Assembly (NCBI GenBank): GCA_964641415.1
Contig: CAZXMW010000001.1
Span: forward strand, 299,831 to 363,830
DNA length: 64,000 nt
From: JAHECW01 sp964641415
GTDB lineage: Bacteria; Acidobacteriota; Thermoanaerobaculia; Thermoanaerobaculales; Sulfomarinibacteraceae
Reading direction: 5' to 3'
The number at the start of each line of letters is the position of its first letter. The stretch's first letter is position 1. This document shows positions 39,305 through 47,945 of this stretch, in pieces. Under the pieces are notes generated by a model. The model ran no database searches and was not told the origin of the DNA. It saw only the letters and a program-made list of their open reading frames with translations. Position numbers and translations under genes: made by a program.

Positions 39305-40629
39305 TGACCGAGATGATCGACACCTTCCGCGAGAGGCTGCGCGAGGCGTGGGCCGCCTCCGATCGGATCTTCGATCTCGTTCCGCGGGATCGCTGGCTCG
39401 ACGAGCCGATCGAGCTGCGCCACCCGATTCTGTTCTACGTCGGCCATCTGCCCGCCTTTGCCTGGAACCAGGTCGGCGCCGGCCTGCTCGGGCTCGGCGC
39501 CGTTCACCCGACCTTCGACGAGCTCTTCGAGCGCGGCATCGACCCCGTCGGTGCCGACCGTGATGATGCCGGCATCGGCTGGCCCCCGGTCGACGAGGTC
39601 CTGGACTACCGCGACCGGGTTCGGGATCGGCTGCTCGACGTCGTCGAGGCCGTGGCGTCTCGCGCCGGCGACGATCCGCTCGCCGCGAGAGGTCGCATCC
39701 TCAACGTGGTGCTCGAGCACGAGTGCATGCACCAGGAGACCCTGCAGTACATGTTCCTCGAGCTCGGGCCGGGCATGCTCGATCGCCTGGACGACCTGCC
39801 GGAGTATCGATTCGATGGCGCGGCAAAGGCGGCAACGGTCGAGGTCGCCGGAGGCGAGGCTGTGCTCGGCGCCTCACTCGACGCGATCGAGTTCGGCTGG
39901 GACAACGAGTTTCCCGAGCACCGCGTGCGGGTCGAGGGCTTCCGGATCGACCGGCTGCCGGTGACCATCGCCCGGTGGCGGGACTTCGTCGACGCCGGCG
40001 GCTACCAACGCCCCGAGCTCTGGCTCGATGACGACTGGCGCTGGCGCGAGCGGACCGGGCTCGAGCACCCGCCCCGCTGGCGCCACGACGGCGACCGGTG
40101 GAGTTACCGGACGCTGTTCGACGAGCTCGACCTCGACCGGGTCGGCTCGTGGCCGGTCGTGATCAGCCTGGCCGAAGCGCGGTCGTGGTGCCGCTGGCGG
40201 GGCACCAGGCTGCCCACCGAAGCCGAGCTGCATCGCGCCCTCTACGGCACGCCGCGGGGCACGCAACGCCGCTACCCATGGGGCGACGCGGCGCCCGAGC
40301 CCGGCGTCCACGGCAACTTCGGCTTCGCCAACTGGGCGCCGACGCCGGTCGGCTCGCACCCGGCGGGGGAGTCGGCGTGGGGGCTGCTCGACACCGTCGG
40401 CAGCCTGTGGCAGTGGACGTCGAGCCCGTTCGCCGGGTTCCCCGGTTTCGAGGCGACCATCGCGAGTTACCCCGGTTACTCGGCCGACTTCTTCGACGAC
40501 CGGCACTTCGTCATGCTCGGTGGATCGTGGGCAACCCCGACGCCGCTCATCCGGCGCAGCTTCCGGAACTGGTTCCAGGACCACTACCCGTACGCCTTCG
40601 CGGGCTTCAGAACCGTCCAGTTCGACTGA
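39304..40629 (+). CDS. egtB: Iron-dependent sulfoxide synthase EgtB
   Basis: A 441-residue non-haem iron enzyme that joins hercynine with cysteine or gamma-glutamylcysteine using O2. The N-terminal DinB-like half carries the iron ligands H48 (FYVGHLPAF), H139 and H143 (EHECMHQE, the HX3HXE motif). The C-terminal half is a formylglycine-generating-enzyme-like fold (FRIDRLPVTIARWRDFVDAGG, RLPTEAELHRAL, GSLWQWTSSPF, LGGSWATP, RNWFQ). No egtA, egtC or egtE is in the window. Acidobacterial EgtB proteins are known that use cysteine directly, which would explain their absence, but which thiol this one uses is not readable here. Confidence 0.93.
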   Translation: MTEMIDTFRERLREAWAASDRIFDLVPRDRWLDEPIELRHPILFYVGHLPAFAWNQVGAGLLGLGAVHPTFDELFERGIDPVGADRDDAGIGWPPVDEVLDYRDRVRDRLLDVVEAVASRAGDDPLAARGRILNVVLEHECMHQETLQYMFLELGPGMLDRLDDLPEYRFDGAAKAATVEVAGGEAVLGASLDAIEFGWDNEFPEHRVRVEGFRIDRLPVTIARWRDFVDAGGYQRPELWLDDDWRWRERTGLEHPPRWRHDGDRWSYRTLFDELDLDRVGSWPVVISLAEARSWCRWRGTRLPTEAELHRALYGTPRGTQRRYPWGDAAPEPGVHGNFGFANWAPTPVGSHPAGESAWGLLDTVGSLWQWTSSPFAGFPGFEATIASYPGYSADFFDDRHFVMLGGSWATPTPLIRRSFRNWFQDHYPYAFAGFRTVQFD

Positions 40630-40665
40630 CGCGCAGGGCGCCTGCGAGTCGGTCGCAGAGGCGGT

Positions 40666-40722
40666 GTCAGGAGCAGGGTCAGGAGCAGCGGCAGTCGTCA
40701 CTGAGTCGGGTGCCGGGACCGA
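40666..40722. repeat. Degenerate GC-rich hexamer array, second locus
   Basis: Units such as GTCAGG, AGCAGG, GTCAGG, AGCAGC, GGCAGT lie just after egtB in a 265-nt gap. The rest of that gap (40723-40820) holds no gene I can support. Confidence 0.6.
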
Positions 40723-40820
40723 CGTTGTCACCTCTTCGCCAGCGGCTGCGGATCGACACGCCAGCCCTTGACGCGAAATCATTCAACCTCAGGAGAGAGG
40801 GATGTCGCTCATTTCAGGAT

Positions 40821-40858
40821 GAAGAAAGCCGCGGGATGGTGCCAGACCACCCCGCGGC
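40821..40858 (-). terminator. Terminator of the exported protein gene at 40895
   Basis: 13-bp arms ACCACCCCGCGGC and GCCGCGGGATGGT (one G-T pair) around GCCAG, followed leftward by TTTCTTC. Confidence 0.75.
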
Positions 40859-40894
40859 GGGTCATCGGAAAGATGCGGAGCGCTCTCGGGGCGC

Positions 40895-42379
40895 CTACTG
40901 GAACGGCGTGGGAACGCCGAACGAGCCCTGCGTGGCGATAGTGGGATCCGACGTCACATTGTCGTTGATGCTCGCCACAATCTGGAGGTAGGCACTCGAA
41001 GCTGTCTGCGAGTATTGAACATACGCGATCGCGGTTTCGGTGACGACGTCGCCCATCCCGACACGACTGAAGATGTCGTTGATCTGGAACGAGCCGCGGC
41101 CGGTCACCTCGGCGCTCGCCGTCCGTCCGGACTCTGGGTCCCACACGTTGATGGTCAGGTCGACCTCGTCGGCGACGAAGGGCGCCGGCATCACGAGCAG
41201 GTTCGTCCGGTTGTCGGGACCGTTCTTGAGCCCATACAGCTGCTGAGAACAACAGGACCGCCCGGTGTAGAGGTACCCGAACGGCATCTCGGTTCCGAAG
41301 GCCCCGCCTCCGGCCGCGCCGACGTTGGCGGTGACCAGCCGTGCCGCGTCCCTGTCGGTGACGTCGGAATAGTACAACCCGTTCAAGGCGATCATGCCCG
41401 ACCCGCTGTCCGGGGCGCCGGTCAGCTCACGAACCACGTTGTCGTACCTCACGGTTTCGAACGGCTCCAGCCGCAGGAACCGCTCGCCGTCCGGGTCACC
41501 GCTGACGTTGGTGTTGGCATAGTACTGCAGGGTCACGTACAGGTTGTGATAGTAGGGATTGGTGATCCGCAGCTCGCTCTGCCACTGGCTCCCGAGTGCT
41601 CCGGCCGCATCCGCGGCTCCCGGCGCCCACGCCCATCCGTAGCGGCTGTCCTCCGGCGCGCACCAGCCGTCCACTGACTGGTAGACGTCCTTCACCGGCG
41701 TCGTGCCGTCGGATTCCACGAATCGCAGGCTCCAGTACTTGTAACCATGATCCGGGTCGTCGCGCGGGCCGAGCTGTGGGTAGTAGACCTTCACGAGCAG
41801 CAGGTTCCAGCCCTGTCGGAGGGACACGGGGACCTGCATCGCCCCCTCGACGAAGTCTGCGGGGGCGTCCTGTCGCACGACCTCGTCGCCGTTGAGCCAC
41901 ACGCGGATGCCGTCGTCGGCGCCGACTGCCATCACGACATTCCGTGCACTCGCCGACTCGACCTGCGTCAGGTAGTACTTCACCACGTCGGTGTTACTCG
42001 AGGGTGTCTGGTAGTGGCTCATGGAGATCCGTCCGTCAGAGTAGCCGGAGCCGGTCGTGTACGCAGTCTGGGCCGCCGCGGATCCTCCAAGGACCGTTCC
42101 CGCGCATGACGGCACCACCGACGCTTCGCCGATGAGGTCCTCGTCGAGGGTTCCGTTGACGCCGCGGTATGCCGCGAGCCATCGGGTGATGAAGTTCTTG
42201 GTGCTCGAGTCGTACCCTTTGAGGCCCGGTGATTGCATCTCGGTCTCGATGACCGGAGACACGATCCGACCTCCATCGATGTACGGCTCGCCAGTCGGAG
42301 CCTCGGCGGCGGCGGGCGTGCACGGGACAACCGCGAGGGCGGTGACAGCGAGCACTGCGGAAATCGTCTCGATTCGCAT
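40895..42379 (-). CDS. Secreted protein with a PA14/CBM-like beta domain
   Basis: 494 residues with signal peptide MRIETISAVLAVTALAVVPCTPAAA. Residues about 100-210 look like a carbohydrate-binding beta-sandwich often attached to secreted hydrolases (NVVMAVGADDGIRVWLNGDEVV, then RQGWNLLLVKVYYPQ). The second half is beta-rich with FETVRYDNVVRELTGAP and VWDPESGRTASAEV. No catalytic motif or membrane anchor is visible, so it is probably a free extracellular protein. The inner ATG at 42379 is chosen over 42391 because GGAGG lies 5 nt before it. A hairpin terminator follows the gene. The function is unknown. Confidence 0.8.
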   Translation of the reverse strand: MRIETISAVLAVTALAVVPCTPAAAEAPTGEPYIDGGRIVSPVIETEMQSPGLKGYDSSTKNFITRWLAAYRGVNGTLDEDLIGEASVVPSCAGTVLGGSAAAQTAYTTGSGYSDGRISMSHYQTPSSNTDVVKYYLTQVESASARNVVMAVGADDGIRVWLNGDEVVRQDAPADFVEGAMQVPVSLRQGWNLLLVKVYYPQLGPRDDPDHGYKYWSLRFVESDGTTPVKDVYQSVDGWCAPEDSRYGWAWAPGAADAAGALGSQWQSELRITNPYYHNLYVTLQYYANTNVSGDPDGERFLRLEPFETVRYDNVVRELTGAPDSGSGMIALNGLYYSDVTDRDAARLVTANVGAAGGGAFGTEMPFGYLYTGRSCCSQQLYGLKNGPDNRTNLLVMPAPFVADEVDLTINVWDPESGRTASAEVTGRGSFQINDIFSRVGMGDVVTETAIAYVQYSQTASSAYLQIVASINDNVTSDPTIATQGSFGVPTPFQ

Positions 42380-42609
42380 TTTGTCCTCCATTCACACCCG
42401 ATAGCGACGCCGCCCCCCGCGCCGGGTCATCGGGTCACCCGACACCTCCCAGCCGCGGAGCATGAATGCCCCTTTTTGCCACCCTCTGCAGCATGCTGTC
42501 GTCAGGGAGGTCGTGCGGCACACGTGTCGACGACTGTCGAACGCCGGGATGACCAGGCCGGGCCCGCCGGTACCCCGGCCGGCGACGAGCTTTCGGCCTG
42601 GACCGCAGG

Positions 42610-43584
42610 TCAGCCCCGGATCGCCTCCAGCTGATCGGTGACGAGACCTCTGAACAGGTCGATCTTGTAGCCGTTCTTGGCCAGCGGCTCGGCGCCGGCG
42701 ACCGCGGCCTCGGCGGCAGCCGCAACGGCGTCGGCGTCGAGGGTCGTGCCTGTGACGGCGTCCTCCACACCGGTCGCGCGCCACGGCACCGGCGCCGCGC
42801 CGGACAGGAAGACCCGTGCCGAGGCCACCGTGTCGCCGTCGAAGGCCATGGCCAGGGCCACTCCCGCGAGGGCGAAGTCCCACGACGCCCGGGCCCGGAC
42901 CTTGCGATACGACGACCTGAGTCCCGCCGTCGGCCGCGGCAGCACGATCTCGGTGATGACCTCGTCGGGCTCGAGCACGGTCTCGCGCTGCGGGTCCACC
43001 GACGGCGGCACGTGGAGCTTCTCCACCGCCACCGAGCGGCTTGCCGACGGTCCGGAGACCCGGCACACGGCGCCGAGGGCGGCCAGCGCCGGGGCGGTGT
43101 CCGACGGGTGGACGATGAAGCACAGCTCGCCGCCGAAGATGCAGTGGTACTGGTTCTCGCCGTCGAAGGCGAAGCACAGCTCGCCGCCCTTGCGCAGGCA
43201 GTCGAAGTCGCCTCGGTAGTACCAGCAGCGCGGCTTCTGGCACAGGTTGCCGCCAAGGGTGCCCTGGTTGCGAAGCTGCGGGCTCGCCACCATTGAAGCG
43301 GCGTCCGCCAGCGCGGCCGAGCGCTCCCGGACCGTCGGGTTCGCGGCGACCTCGGCGACGGTCGTCATGGCGCCGATCCTCAGGCCGCCGTCGGCGGTCG
43401 CGGTGATGCCTCGAAGCTCGGCGAGACCGCCGAGGGACACCACCTCGTCGGTTGTCAAGACGCCGTCCCGCAGACACCCGAGGAGATCGGTTCCGCCGCC
43501 GTGGATTCGGGCGTTGCGGTTCTCGAGCACGTACAGGAGGTCACCCATGCTGGTCGGTCGCGCGTAGCTGAACTTGGGGAACAT
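42610..43584 (-). CDS. FAD subunit of a xanthine dehydrogenase-family hydroxylase (PaoB/CoxM-like)
   Basis: A 324-residue FAD domain of the molybdopterin dehydrogenase family. The N-terminal FPKFSYARPTSMGDLLYVLE is typical. FAD loops are HGGGTDLLGCL and QLRNQGTLGGNLCQKPRCWYYRG. The Cys-rich QKPRCWYYRGDFDCLRKGGELC resembles the [4Fe-4S]-binding loop of PaoB/HcrB-type subunits. It starts 1 nt after the molybdenum subunit gene, with GGGAGG as ribosome site. It would carry electrons from the Fe-S subunit to an unknown acceptor. Confidence 0.9.
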   Translation of the reverse strand: MFPKFSYARPTSMGDLLYVLENRNARIHGGGTDLLGCLRDGVLTTDEVVSLGGLAELRGITATADGGLRIGAMTTVAEVAANPTVRERSAALADAASMVASPQLRNQGTLGGNLCQKPRCWYYRGDFDCLRKGGELCFAFDGENQYHCIFGGELCFIVHPSDTAPALAALGAVCRVSGPSASRSVAVEKLHVPPSVDPQRETVLEPDEVITEIVLPRPTAGLRSSYRKVRARASWDFALAGVALAMAFDGDTVASARVFLSGAAPVPWRATGVEDAVTGTTLDADAVAAAAEAAVAGAEPLAKNGYKIDLFRGLVTDQLEAIRG

Positions 43585-43585
43585 C

Positions 43586-45889
43586 TCAGCCCTCCCGCTC
43601 GGCGGCGAGCAGCGCCGCCAGCTGCACCGGGTTGACCGGCGTGCTGGTCACCCGGACCCCGGTCGCGTCGTAGACCGCGTTGGCGATGGCCGCGGCGGTG
43701 GGAATTGTCACCGGTTCGCCGAGGCCCTTGGCCGAGGCCGCGTTGGCCTCGTGGTCCTCCGGATCGATGGGGAGAGAGACCATGTCGGCTGGGACGTCCA
43801 TCATGGTCGGGATCTTGTAGTCGTGCATGCTGATGTTGACCATCTTGCCGGTCCGCCCGGCGTCGAGGATCCGCTCCTCGGTCATGCCGAAGCCGATGCC
43901 CATGGCGATGCCGCCGAAGACCTGGTTGTCGTAGGTGAGCCGGTTGAGGACCCGGCCGGAGTCGTGAGCGCCGAGGAAGCGCAGCACCCGGACCTCGCCG
44001 GTGCGGGTGTTGACCTCGACCTCGCAGAACTGGGCGGCAAAGGGGTTGACCACCTTGCCCTCGGGGTTGGCGCCGCGATAGCCGACGCCGACCACCACGC
44101 CGCGCCGGCGCAGGCCCTCGATCTCGTCGAAGGCGAGGCCGGTGCTCGGATCGTCCTCGGCGACGATCCGGCCGTCGTCGATGGTGAGCGTTTCGGGCTC
44201 GACGCCGAGCTGCTCGGCGGCCAACTCCACGAGCTGCCGCCCGACTCGGTAGGCCGCCTCGCGGACGGCGGGGCTCTCGGTGGGCACGGTCTTGGAACCG
44301 CCGGAGGGCGTCGCATACTGGGTCGTTGCGGTGTCGGCGTTCTCGATCTGGATCTCGTTCACCGGCACGTCGAGCTCCTCGGCGACGATCATGGCGGCCC
44401 AGGTCTTGGTGCCGGTGCCGATGTCGGAGGCGCCCATGTTGAGGTTGACCGAGCCGTCCGAGAACATCTTCACGATGATCGTGGACGGCGGGCCGCCGCC
44501 GCCCACGATCCATGAGCAGGCTGCGATGCCGACACCACGTTTGACGTGATCCGAGCCGGAGCCCGCCTTCCTGGCCTCCTCCCAACCGAAGGCCTTTGCC
44601 CCCTCCACCAGGCACTCGCGGAGACCGGTGGAGGTGTAGGGCTGATTGCCGCGGGCCTGGCTGACGGTCGTGATGTTTCTGAGCCGGAACTCCACGGGAT
44701 CTATGTCGACGGCGTCGGCGAGGGCGTCCATCATCTGCTCGATGGCCCACGAGCCCTGGGGGTGACCGGGAGCGCGGAACGGCCGCGACGGTCCGGCGTT
44801 GATCACGGCCCACTCGTTGGTGCAGCGGACGTTGTCGCAGGCGTAGAGGTCGCGAATCTGCCAGTCGTTGAGCCCGGCGCCGCCGCCGGGGTAGGCGCCG
44901 GCGGAGGTCAGTCCGAAAAACTCCAGAGCGGTCAGACGTCCGTCCTCGGTGACGCCGGCCTTGAGCCGCATCGTGACCCCGGGACGGTTGCCGGTGACGA
45001 GCTGCTCCTCCTCGCGGTTGAGGAAGAGCTTGACCGGGCGGGCCGTCTTCCTGGCGAGCAGGGCGGCGATGACGGTGTGCTTCGAGGTGTTGAGCTTGGA
45101 GCCGAAACCTCCGCCCATGTATGGGTTGGAGACCGTGACGTTGGCCAGTGGCAGGCCGAGCACTGAGGCCAGCCGGGCCTGGGACGAGAAGACGCCCTGC
45201 AGCGACTCCCAGACCATGAGCCGATTGCCGTCCCAGCGGGCCACTGCGCCGTGCAGCTCCATGGGGTTGTGGATCTCGTAGGGCGTCGAGTACTCCTCCT
45301 CGAGGACGACGTCGGCCGCGGCGAAGCCGGCTTCGACGTCGCCCCGGCTGTAAATCTCGGTCTCGCCCTGTCGGTTGCCGCCGCTGCGGGCCTCGGGTGC
45401 GCCTTCGGCCAGTGCGGCCCCGTGGTCCGAAACGTGGGGCAGCACCTCGTACTCGACCCGGATTGCCCGGAGGGCGTCGCGCGCCTGCTGTGGGGTGTCG
45501 GCCGCCACCGCGGCGACGACCTCGCCCTCGAACAGACATTCGCGGACGAACAGCGGCGAGCTTTCGCCCCGGCCGTAGGGCCAGGTGAGCTGGGCTTCGG
45601 GATCAGCGTCGCTGAGCACCCCGGCGACGCCGGGCATGTTCCGGGCCGGCGCCAAATCCAGCTTGGTGACCCGCGCGTGGGCGTGGGGACAGCGCAGGAT
45701 CGCGCCGTAGAGCATATCGGGAAGCACGATGTCCGAAGGGTAGCGGGCGGCGCCGCTGACCCGCTCGTAGGCGTCGACCCGCGGCCGGCGCGTGCCGACG
45801 ACCTCGGTGGCGGTCCACGGGGAGGGGTACTCGCCGGGCTCGGGGGTCTCCGGCACGGGACCCTCGATGTAATAGGTCTCGTCGTTCAT
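43586..45889 (-). CDS. Molybdenum-binding subunit of a xanthine dehydrogenase/aldehyde oxidoreductase-family enzyme (PaoC-like)
   Basis: 767 residues. RVDAYERVSGAARYPSDI is the usual N-terminus, YMGGGFGSKLN and GPSRPFRAPGHPQGSWAIEQMMD bind molybdopterin cytosine dinucleotide, and the catalytic glutamate is E725 in KGLGEPVTIP. The protein hydroxylates aldehydes or N-heterocycles with water as oxygen source; the substrate is not predictable. It has no signal of its own and would be exported with the Tat-bearing Fe-S subunit. The ATG at 45889 overlaps the Fe-S gene stop by 4 nt. The gene order Fe-S, Mo, FAD differs from E. coli paoABC (Fe-S, FAD, Mo). Confidence 0.93.
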   Translation of the reverse strand: MNDETYYIEGPVPETPEPGEYPSPWTATEVVGTRRPRVDAYERVSGAARYPSDIVLPDMLYGAILRCPHAHARVTKLDLAPARNMPGVAGVLSDADPEAQLTWPYGRGESSPLFVRECLFEGEVVAAVAADTPQQARDALRAIRVEYEVLPHVSDHGAALAEGAPEARSGGNRQGETEIYSRGDVEAGFAAADVVLEEEYSTPYEIHNPMELHGAVARWDGNRLMVWESLQGVFSSQARLASVLGLPLANVTVSNPYMGGGFGSKLNTSKHTVIAALLARKTARPVKLFLNREEEQLVTGNRPGVTMRLKAGVTEDGRLTALEFFGLTSAGAYPGGGAGLNDWQIRDLYACDNVRCTNEWAVINAGPSRPFRAPGHPQGSWAIEQMMDALADAVDIDPVEFRLRNITTVSQARGNQPYTSTGLRECLVEGAKAFGWEEARKAGSGSDHVKRGVGIAACSWIVGGGGPPSTIIVKMFSDGSVNLNMGASDIGTGTKTWAAMIVAEELDVPVNEIQIENADTATTQYATPSGGSKTVPTESPAVREAAYRVGRQLVELAAEQLGVEPETLTIDDGRIVAEDDPSTGLAFDEIEGLRRRGVVVGVGYRGANPEGKVVNPFAAQFCEVEVNTRTGEVRVLRFLGAHDSGRVLNRLTYDNQVFGGIAMGIGFGMTEERILDAGRTGKMVNISMHDYKIPTMMDVPADMVSLPIDPEDHEANAASAKGLGEPVTIPTAAAIANAVYDATGVRVTSTPVNPVQLAALLAAEREG

Positions 45890-46509
45890 CTTGAACCCCC
45901 TTTCTTGGCTGCCGCAGCGCGGTCGACCGCCTTGACGATGTGAACGTAGGCAGCGCAGCGACACAAATTGCCGGACATACCGTGGCGGATCTCATCGACC
46001 GTCGGCGACGGGTTGCCGCGCAGCAGACCCTCGGCCGTGACGATCTGGCCCGGCGTGCAGTAGCCGCACTGGAAGGCGTCCTCGTCGACGAAGGCCTGTT
46101 GGGTGACGCCGAGCTCCTCGCCGTTCATCAGTCCTTCCAAGGTCGTGATCTCGGCGCCCTCGGCCTCGACCGCGAGGGTCATGCAGGCATACCGAGGGCG
46201 GTCGTCCATGAGCACGGCGCAGGCGCCGCACTCGCCGCGCTCGCAGCCGACCTTCGAGCCGGTCAAACCGAGACGTTCGCGAAGCACGAACAGCAGGCTC
46301 CACCGCGGCTCGACCAGGATCCTGTGGGTTCGGCCGTTGATCCTCAGCGCCACCTGGACCATGGCCTCCGGATCGGTGATCTCGGGCGCCGCACCGGCGC
46401 GGGTCGACACCCCGGTGGCGACCGCCGCGGCGCCGGCGCCGACCGAGCCGAGGAAGCCGCGACGGGTCACACCGTCCGCGGGCTTGGAGACGGGTTTCTT
46501 TCTGGTCAT
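45886..46509 (-). CDS. Tat-exported [2Fe-2S] subunit of the molybdenum hydroxylase (PaoA-like)
   Basis: 207 residues. A twin-arginine signal TRRGFLGSVGAGAAAVATG is followed by a plant-type [2Fe-2S] domain (GCERGECGACAVLMDDRPRYAC) and the helical second cluster domain (QCGYCTPGQIV ... NLCRCAAYVHI). This eight-Cys pattern is that of xanthine oxidase-family small subunits. The Tat signal places the whole enzyme in the periplasm, as for E. coli PaoABC. GAGGAGG precedes the ATG at 46509. It is the first gene of the three-gene operon. Confidence 0.94.
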   Translation of the reverse strand: MTRKKPVSKPADGVTRRGFLGSVGAGAAAVATGVSTRAGAAPEITDPEAMVQVALRINGRTHRILVEPRWSLLFVLRERLGLTGSKVGCERGECGACAVLMDDRPRYACMTLAVEAEGAEITTLEGLMNGEELGVTQQAFVDEDAFQCGYCTPGQIVTAEGLLRGNPSPTVDEIRHGMSGNLCRCAAYVHIVKAVDRAAAAKKGGSR

Positions 46510-46690
46510 GGAGTCCTCCTCGCTCGAGACTGAGACCGCGTTTTAAATGTTGTCGGATCAAACACATGCAAGTGTACCGCAGCAGTCAGGGGGGCTGAAG
46601 GAAACGCAACCCTGCGAAAAAACGCGGACGGCGTTGCCGAGCGGGACCTCGACGGGCGCCGAGCAGTTGGGGCAGTGGTGGGTTGTCGGA

Positions 46691-47434
46691 TCAGCCACCG
46701 GTTTCGGTGCCGACCAGCGTATCGACGAGCTGGGCGATCTCCGCCGGGTGCTCGATCCGGTGGTCCGGCTGGATCGTCCATGCTCTGTCGGCCTCGGTGT
46801 CGAAGAAGAGGGCCGCGACCGATTGGAACCAGAGCTCGTGGCCCATGGCGACCAGGTCGCGGTTGGCGTTGGCGGCGCACCGGATGTCGGTCTCGTGGTC
46901 GCCGATGTAGAGGATCGTCGCGGGCTCCTCGACGCCGAGGATCTCGAGAGCGCGGAGGAGCCCGTCCGGGGCCGGCTTCTGGCGATCCAGAGCCACCTCG
47001 GCGTAACCGATGATCGCCGAGAAGTAGCGGTCGATCCCGGCGGCCTTGAGCACCTGCTCGATGATCGTCCGGTCGTTCTGGGACACCACGGCCTGGGGAA
47101 GATGGCGGAGCCGGTCGAGAGTTGCGGCGAGGCCGTCGACCAGCGGCACCGCGGTGGGGTCGCCGAGCTGGTAGGCCGCCCAGCTCTGGGCGGCCTTCTG
47201 ACACTGCTCGGGTGTCAGTCCGAGAGCGGTCGTGTACAGCTCCTGCCAGTTGCGCACCCGATTCCACGCCGCTTCGTAGGCTTCCATCGTGATCAGCCCC
47301 GGGACCTCGCGCCACGGTGTCCCGGTCATTTCCTCCACGATGCGCCGGTTGACGCTCAGGTTTCGGGCCCGCGTGTCGGCCATGGTGCCGTCGAAGTCCC
47401 AGAGCACGGCCTTGACGGGATGGATCGGCAGCAT
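46691..47434 (-). CDS. HAD-superfamily phosphatase (phosphoglycolate phosphatase-like)
   Basis: A 247-residue Rossmannoid hydrolase. Motif I is LWDFDGTMADT with D13 as nucleophile and D15. Motif II is VVSQND, the motif III lysine is in RQKPAPDG, and motif IV is YIGDHETD. A helical cap lies between motifs I and II. The substrate cannot be set; the length and cap suggest phosphoglycolate or similar small phosphates. TACTCT ends 5 nt before the ATG, so the mRNA appears leaderless. The 180-nt gap between it and the molybdenum operon shows no gene. Confidence 0.88.
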   Translation of the reverse strand: MLPIHPVKAVLWDFDGTMADTRARNLSVNRRIVEEMTGTPWREVPGLITMEAYEAAWNRVRNWQELYTTALGLTPEQCQKAAQSWAAYQLGDPTAVPLVDGLAATLDRLRHLPQAVVSQNDRTIIEQVLKAAGIDRYFSAIIGYAEVALDRQKPAPDGLLRALEILGVEEPATILYIGDHETDIRCAANANRDLVAMGHELWFQSVAALFFDTEADRAWTIQPDHRIEHPAEIAQLVDTLVGTETGG

Positions 47435-47439
47435 GGCAC

Positions 47440-47445
47440 AGAGTA
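47440..47445 (-). promoter_or_regulatory. TACTCT -10 box, leaderless HAD gene
   Basis: TACTCT ends 5 nt before the ATG at 47434. Confidence 0.45.
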
Positions 47446-47503
47446 TGCCCCGGCCGATGCGGGGCGGGTGTGATGAACGACCGCGTTGACGCTACCGGAT
47501 CGC

Positions 47504-47534
47504 GATCGCCAGTGAGAATCGCTCAGCTGAGGTA
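47504..47534. repeat. Solo right end of the 164-bp palindromic element
   Basis: GATCGCCAGTGAGAATCGCT followed by CAGCTGAGGTA matches the right ends at 51446 and 56620 in the conserved core and at 56114 in the outer arm. No left end is found within 200 nt, so this is a fragment. Confidence 0.7.
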
Positions 47535-47583
47535 TGAATCGCGCGGCATACCGATCCCCTGAGCTCAGGTTGGGCGGATCTCA

Positions 47584-47690
47584 CACCCTCAACGGCGTGG
47601 TCGCGGGCCGTACACGACCCGCCTCCAATCGGTCGAACTCTAAAAAGCACGGTTGCTATCTGGAGGCGCATCCTTGAGGGTGCGCGACCA
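47584..47690. other. Candidate structured RNA or compact repeat, nested and possibly pseudoknotted
   Basis: P1 CACCCTCAA (47584-47592) pairs with TTGAGGGTG (47674-47682). Inside it, CGCCTCCA (47620-47627) pairs with TGGAGGCG (47661-47668), and GCGGG/CCCGC (47603-47607/47618-47622) forms a small hairpin. TGGTCGCG (47598-47605) can also pair with CGCGACCA (47683-47690), crossing P1. It lies in the gap downstream of the small gene at 47739 (leftward). Strand and expression are unknown. Confidence 0.45.
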
Positions 47691-47738
47691 GACCGAACCA
47701 CGTAACCCTCGCCTTTGGGCAGAGGGATGTCGCGCGGA

Positions 47739-47945
47739 TCAGATCTGCTGCACCGCCTGCTCCGCGACCCATGAGTTGAAGATCCTCGACGCGTCGTGCC
47801 GGCGGCACCAGGCGTCGAGCTGGGCGAGCACATCGCGGCGTGCGTTGTCTGCGTCCGACGACCAGCCCGTGGGATCAGCGGTCAGCTCCGGTGTCCTGTC
47901 GAGGGTCGAGCGGCCGGTGGTGGATGGGAGGGTGGTGACGTCCAT
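47739..47945 (-). CDS. Small protein of unknown function
   Basis: A 68-codon gene supported by a strong ribosome site (AAGGAG, 6-nt gap) before the ATG at 47945. The product begins MDVTTLPSTTGRSTL and has an amphipathic C-terminal half (DVLAQLDAWCRRHDASRIFNSWVAEQAVQQI, written in two parts here: DVLAQLDAWCRRHDASRIF then NSWVAEQAVQQI). No signal, membrane helix or known domain is seen. It sits alone in 800 nt of otherwise non-coding DNA with a structured region after its stop. It could be a regulatory or toxin-antitoxin-like small protein, but no partner is visible. Confidence 0.6.
   Translation of the reverse strand: MDVTTLPSTTGRSTLDRTPELTADPTGWSSDADNARRDVLAQLDAWCRRHDASRIFNSWVAEQAVQQI

Noticed and set aside
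42392..42609. A coding extension between the FAD subunit gene and the secreted protein gene.
   Set aside because: No frame has a ribosome site or conserved motif; the gap appears to hold only the promoter of the gene at 42379.
47492..47833. A 113-codon leftward frame across the structured region.
   Set aside because: It covers inverted repeats and the element fragment, has low-complexity Arg/Ser sequence and no ribosome site; the structure explains the openness.
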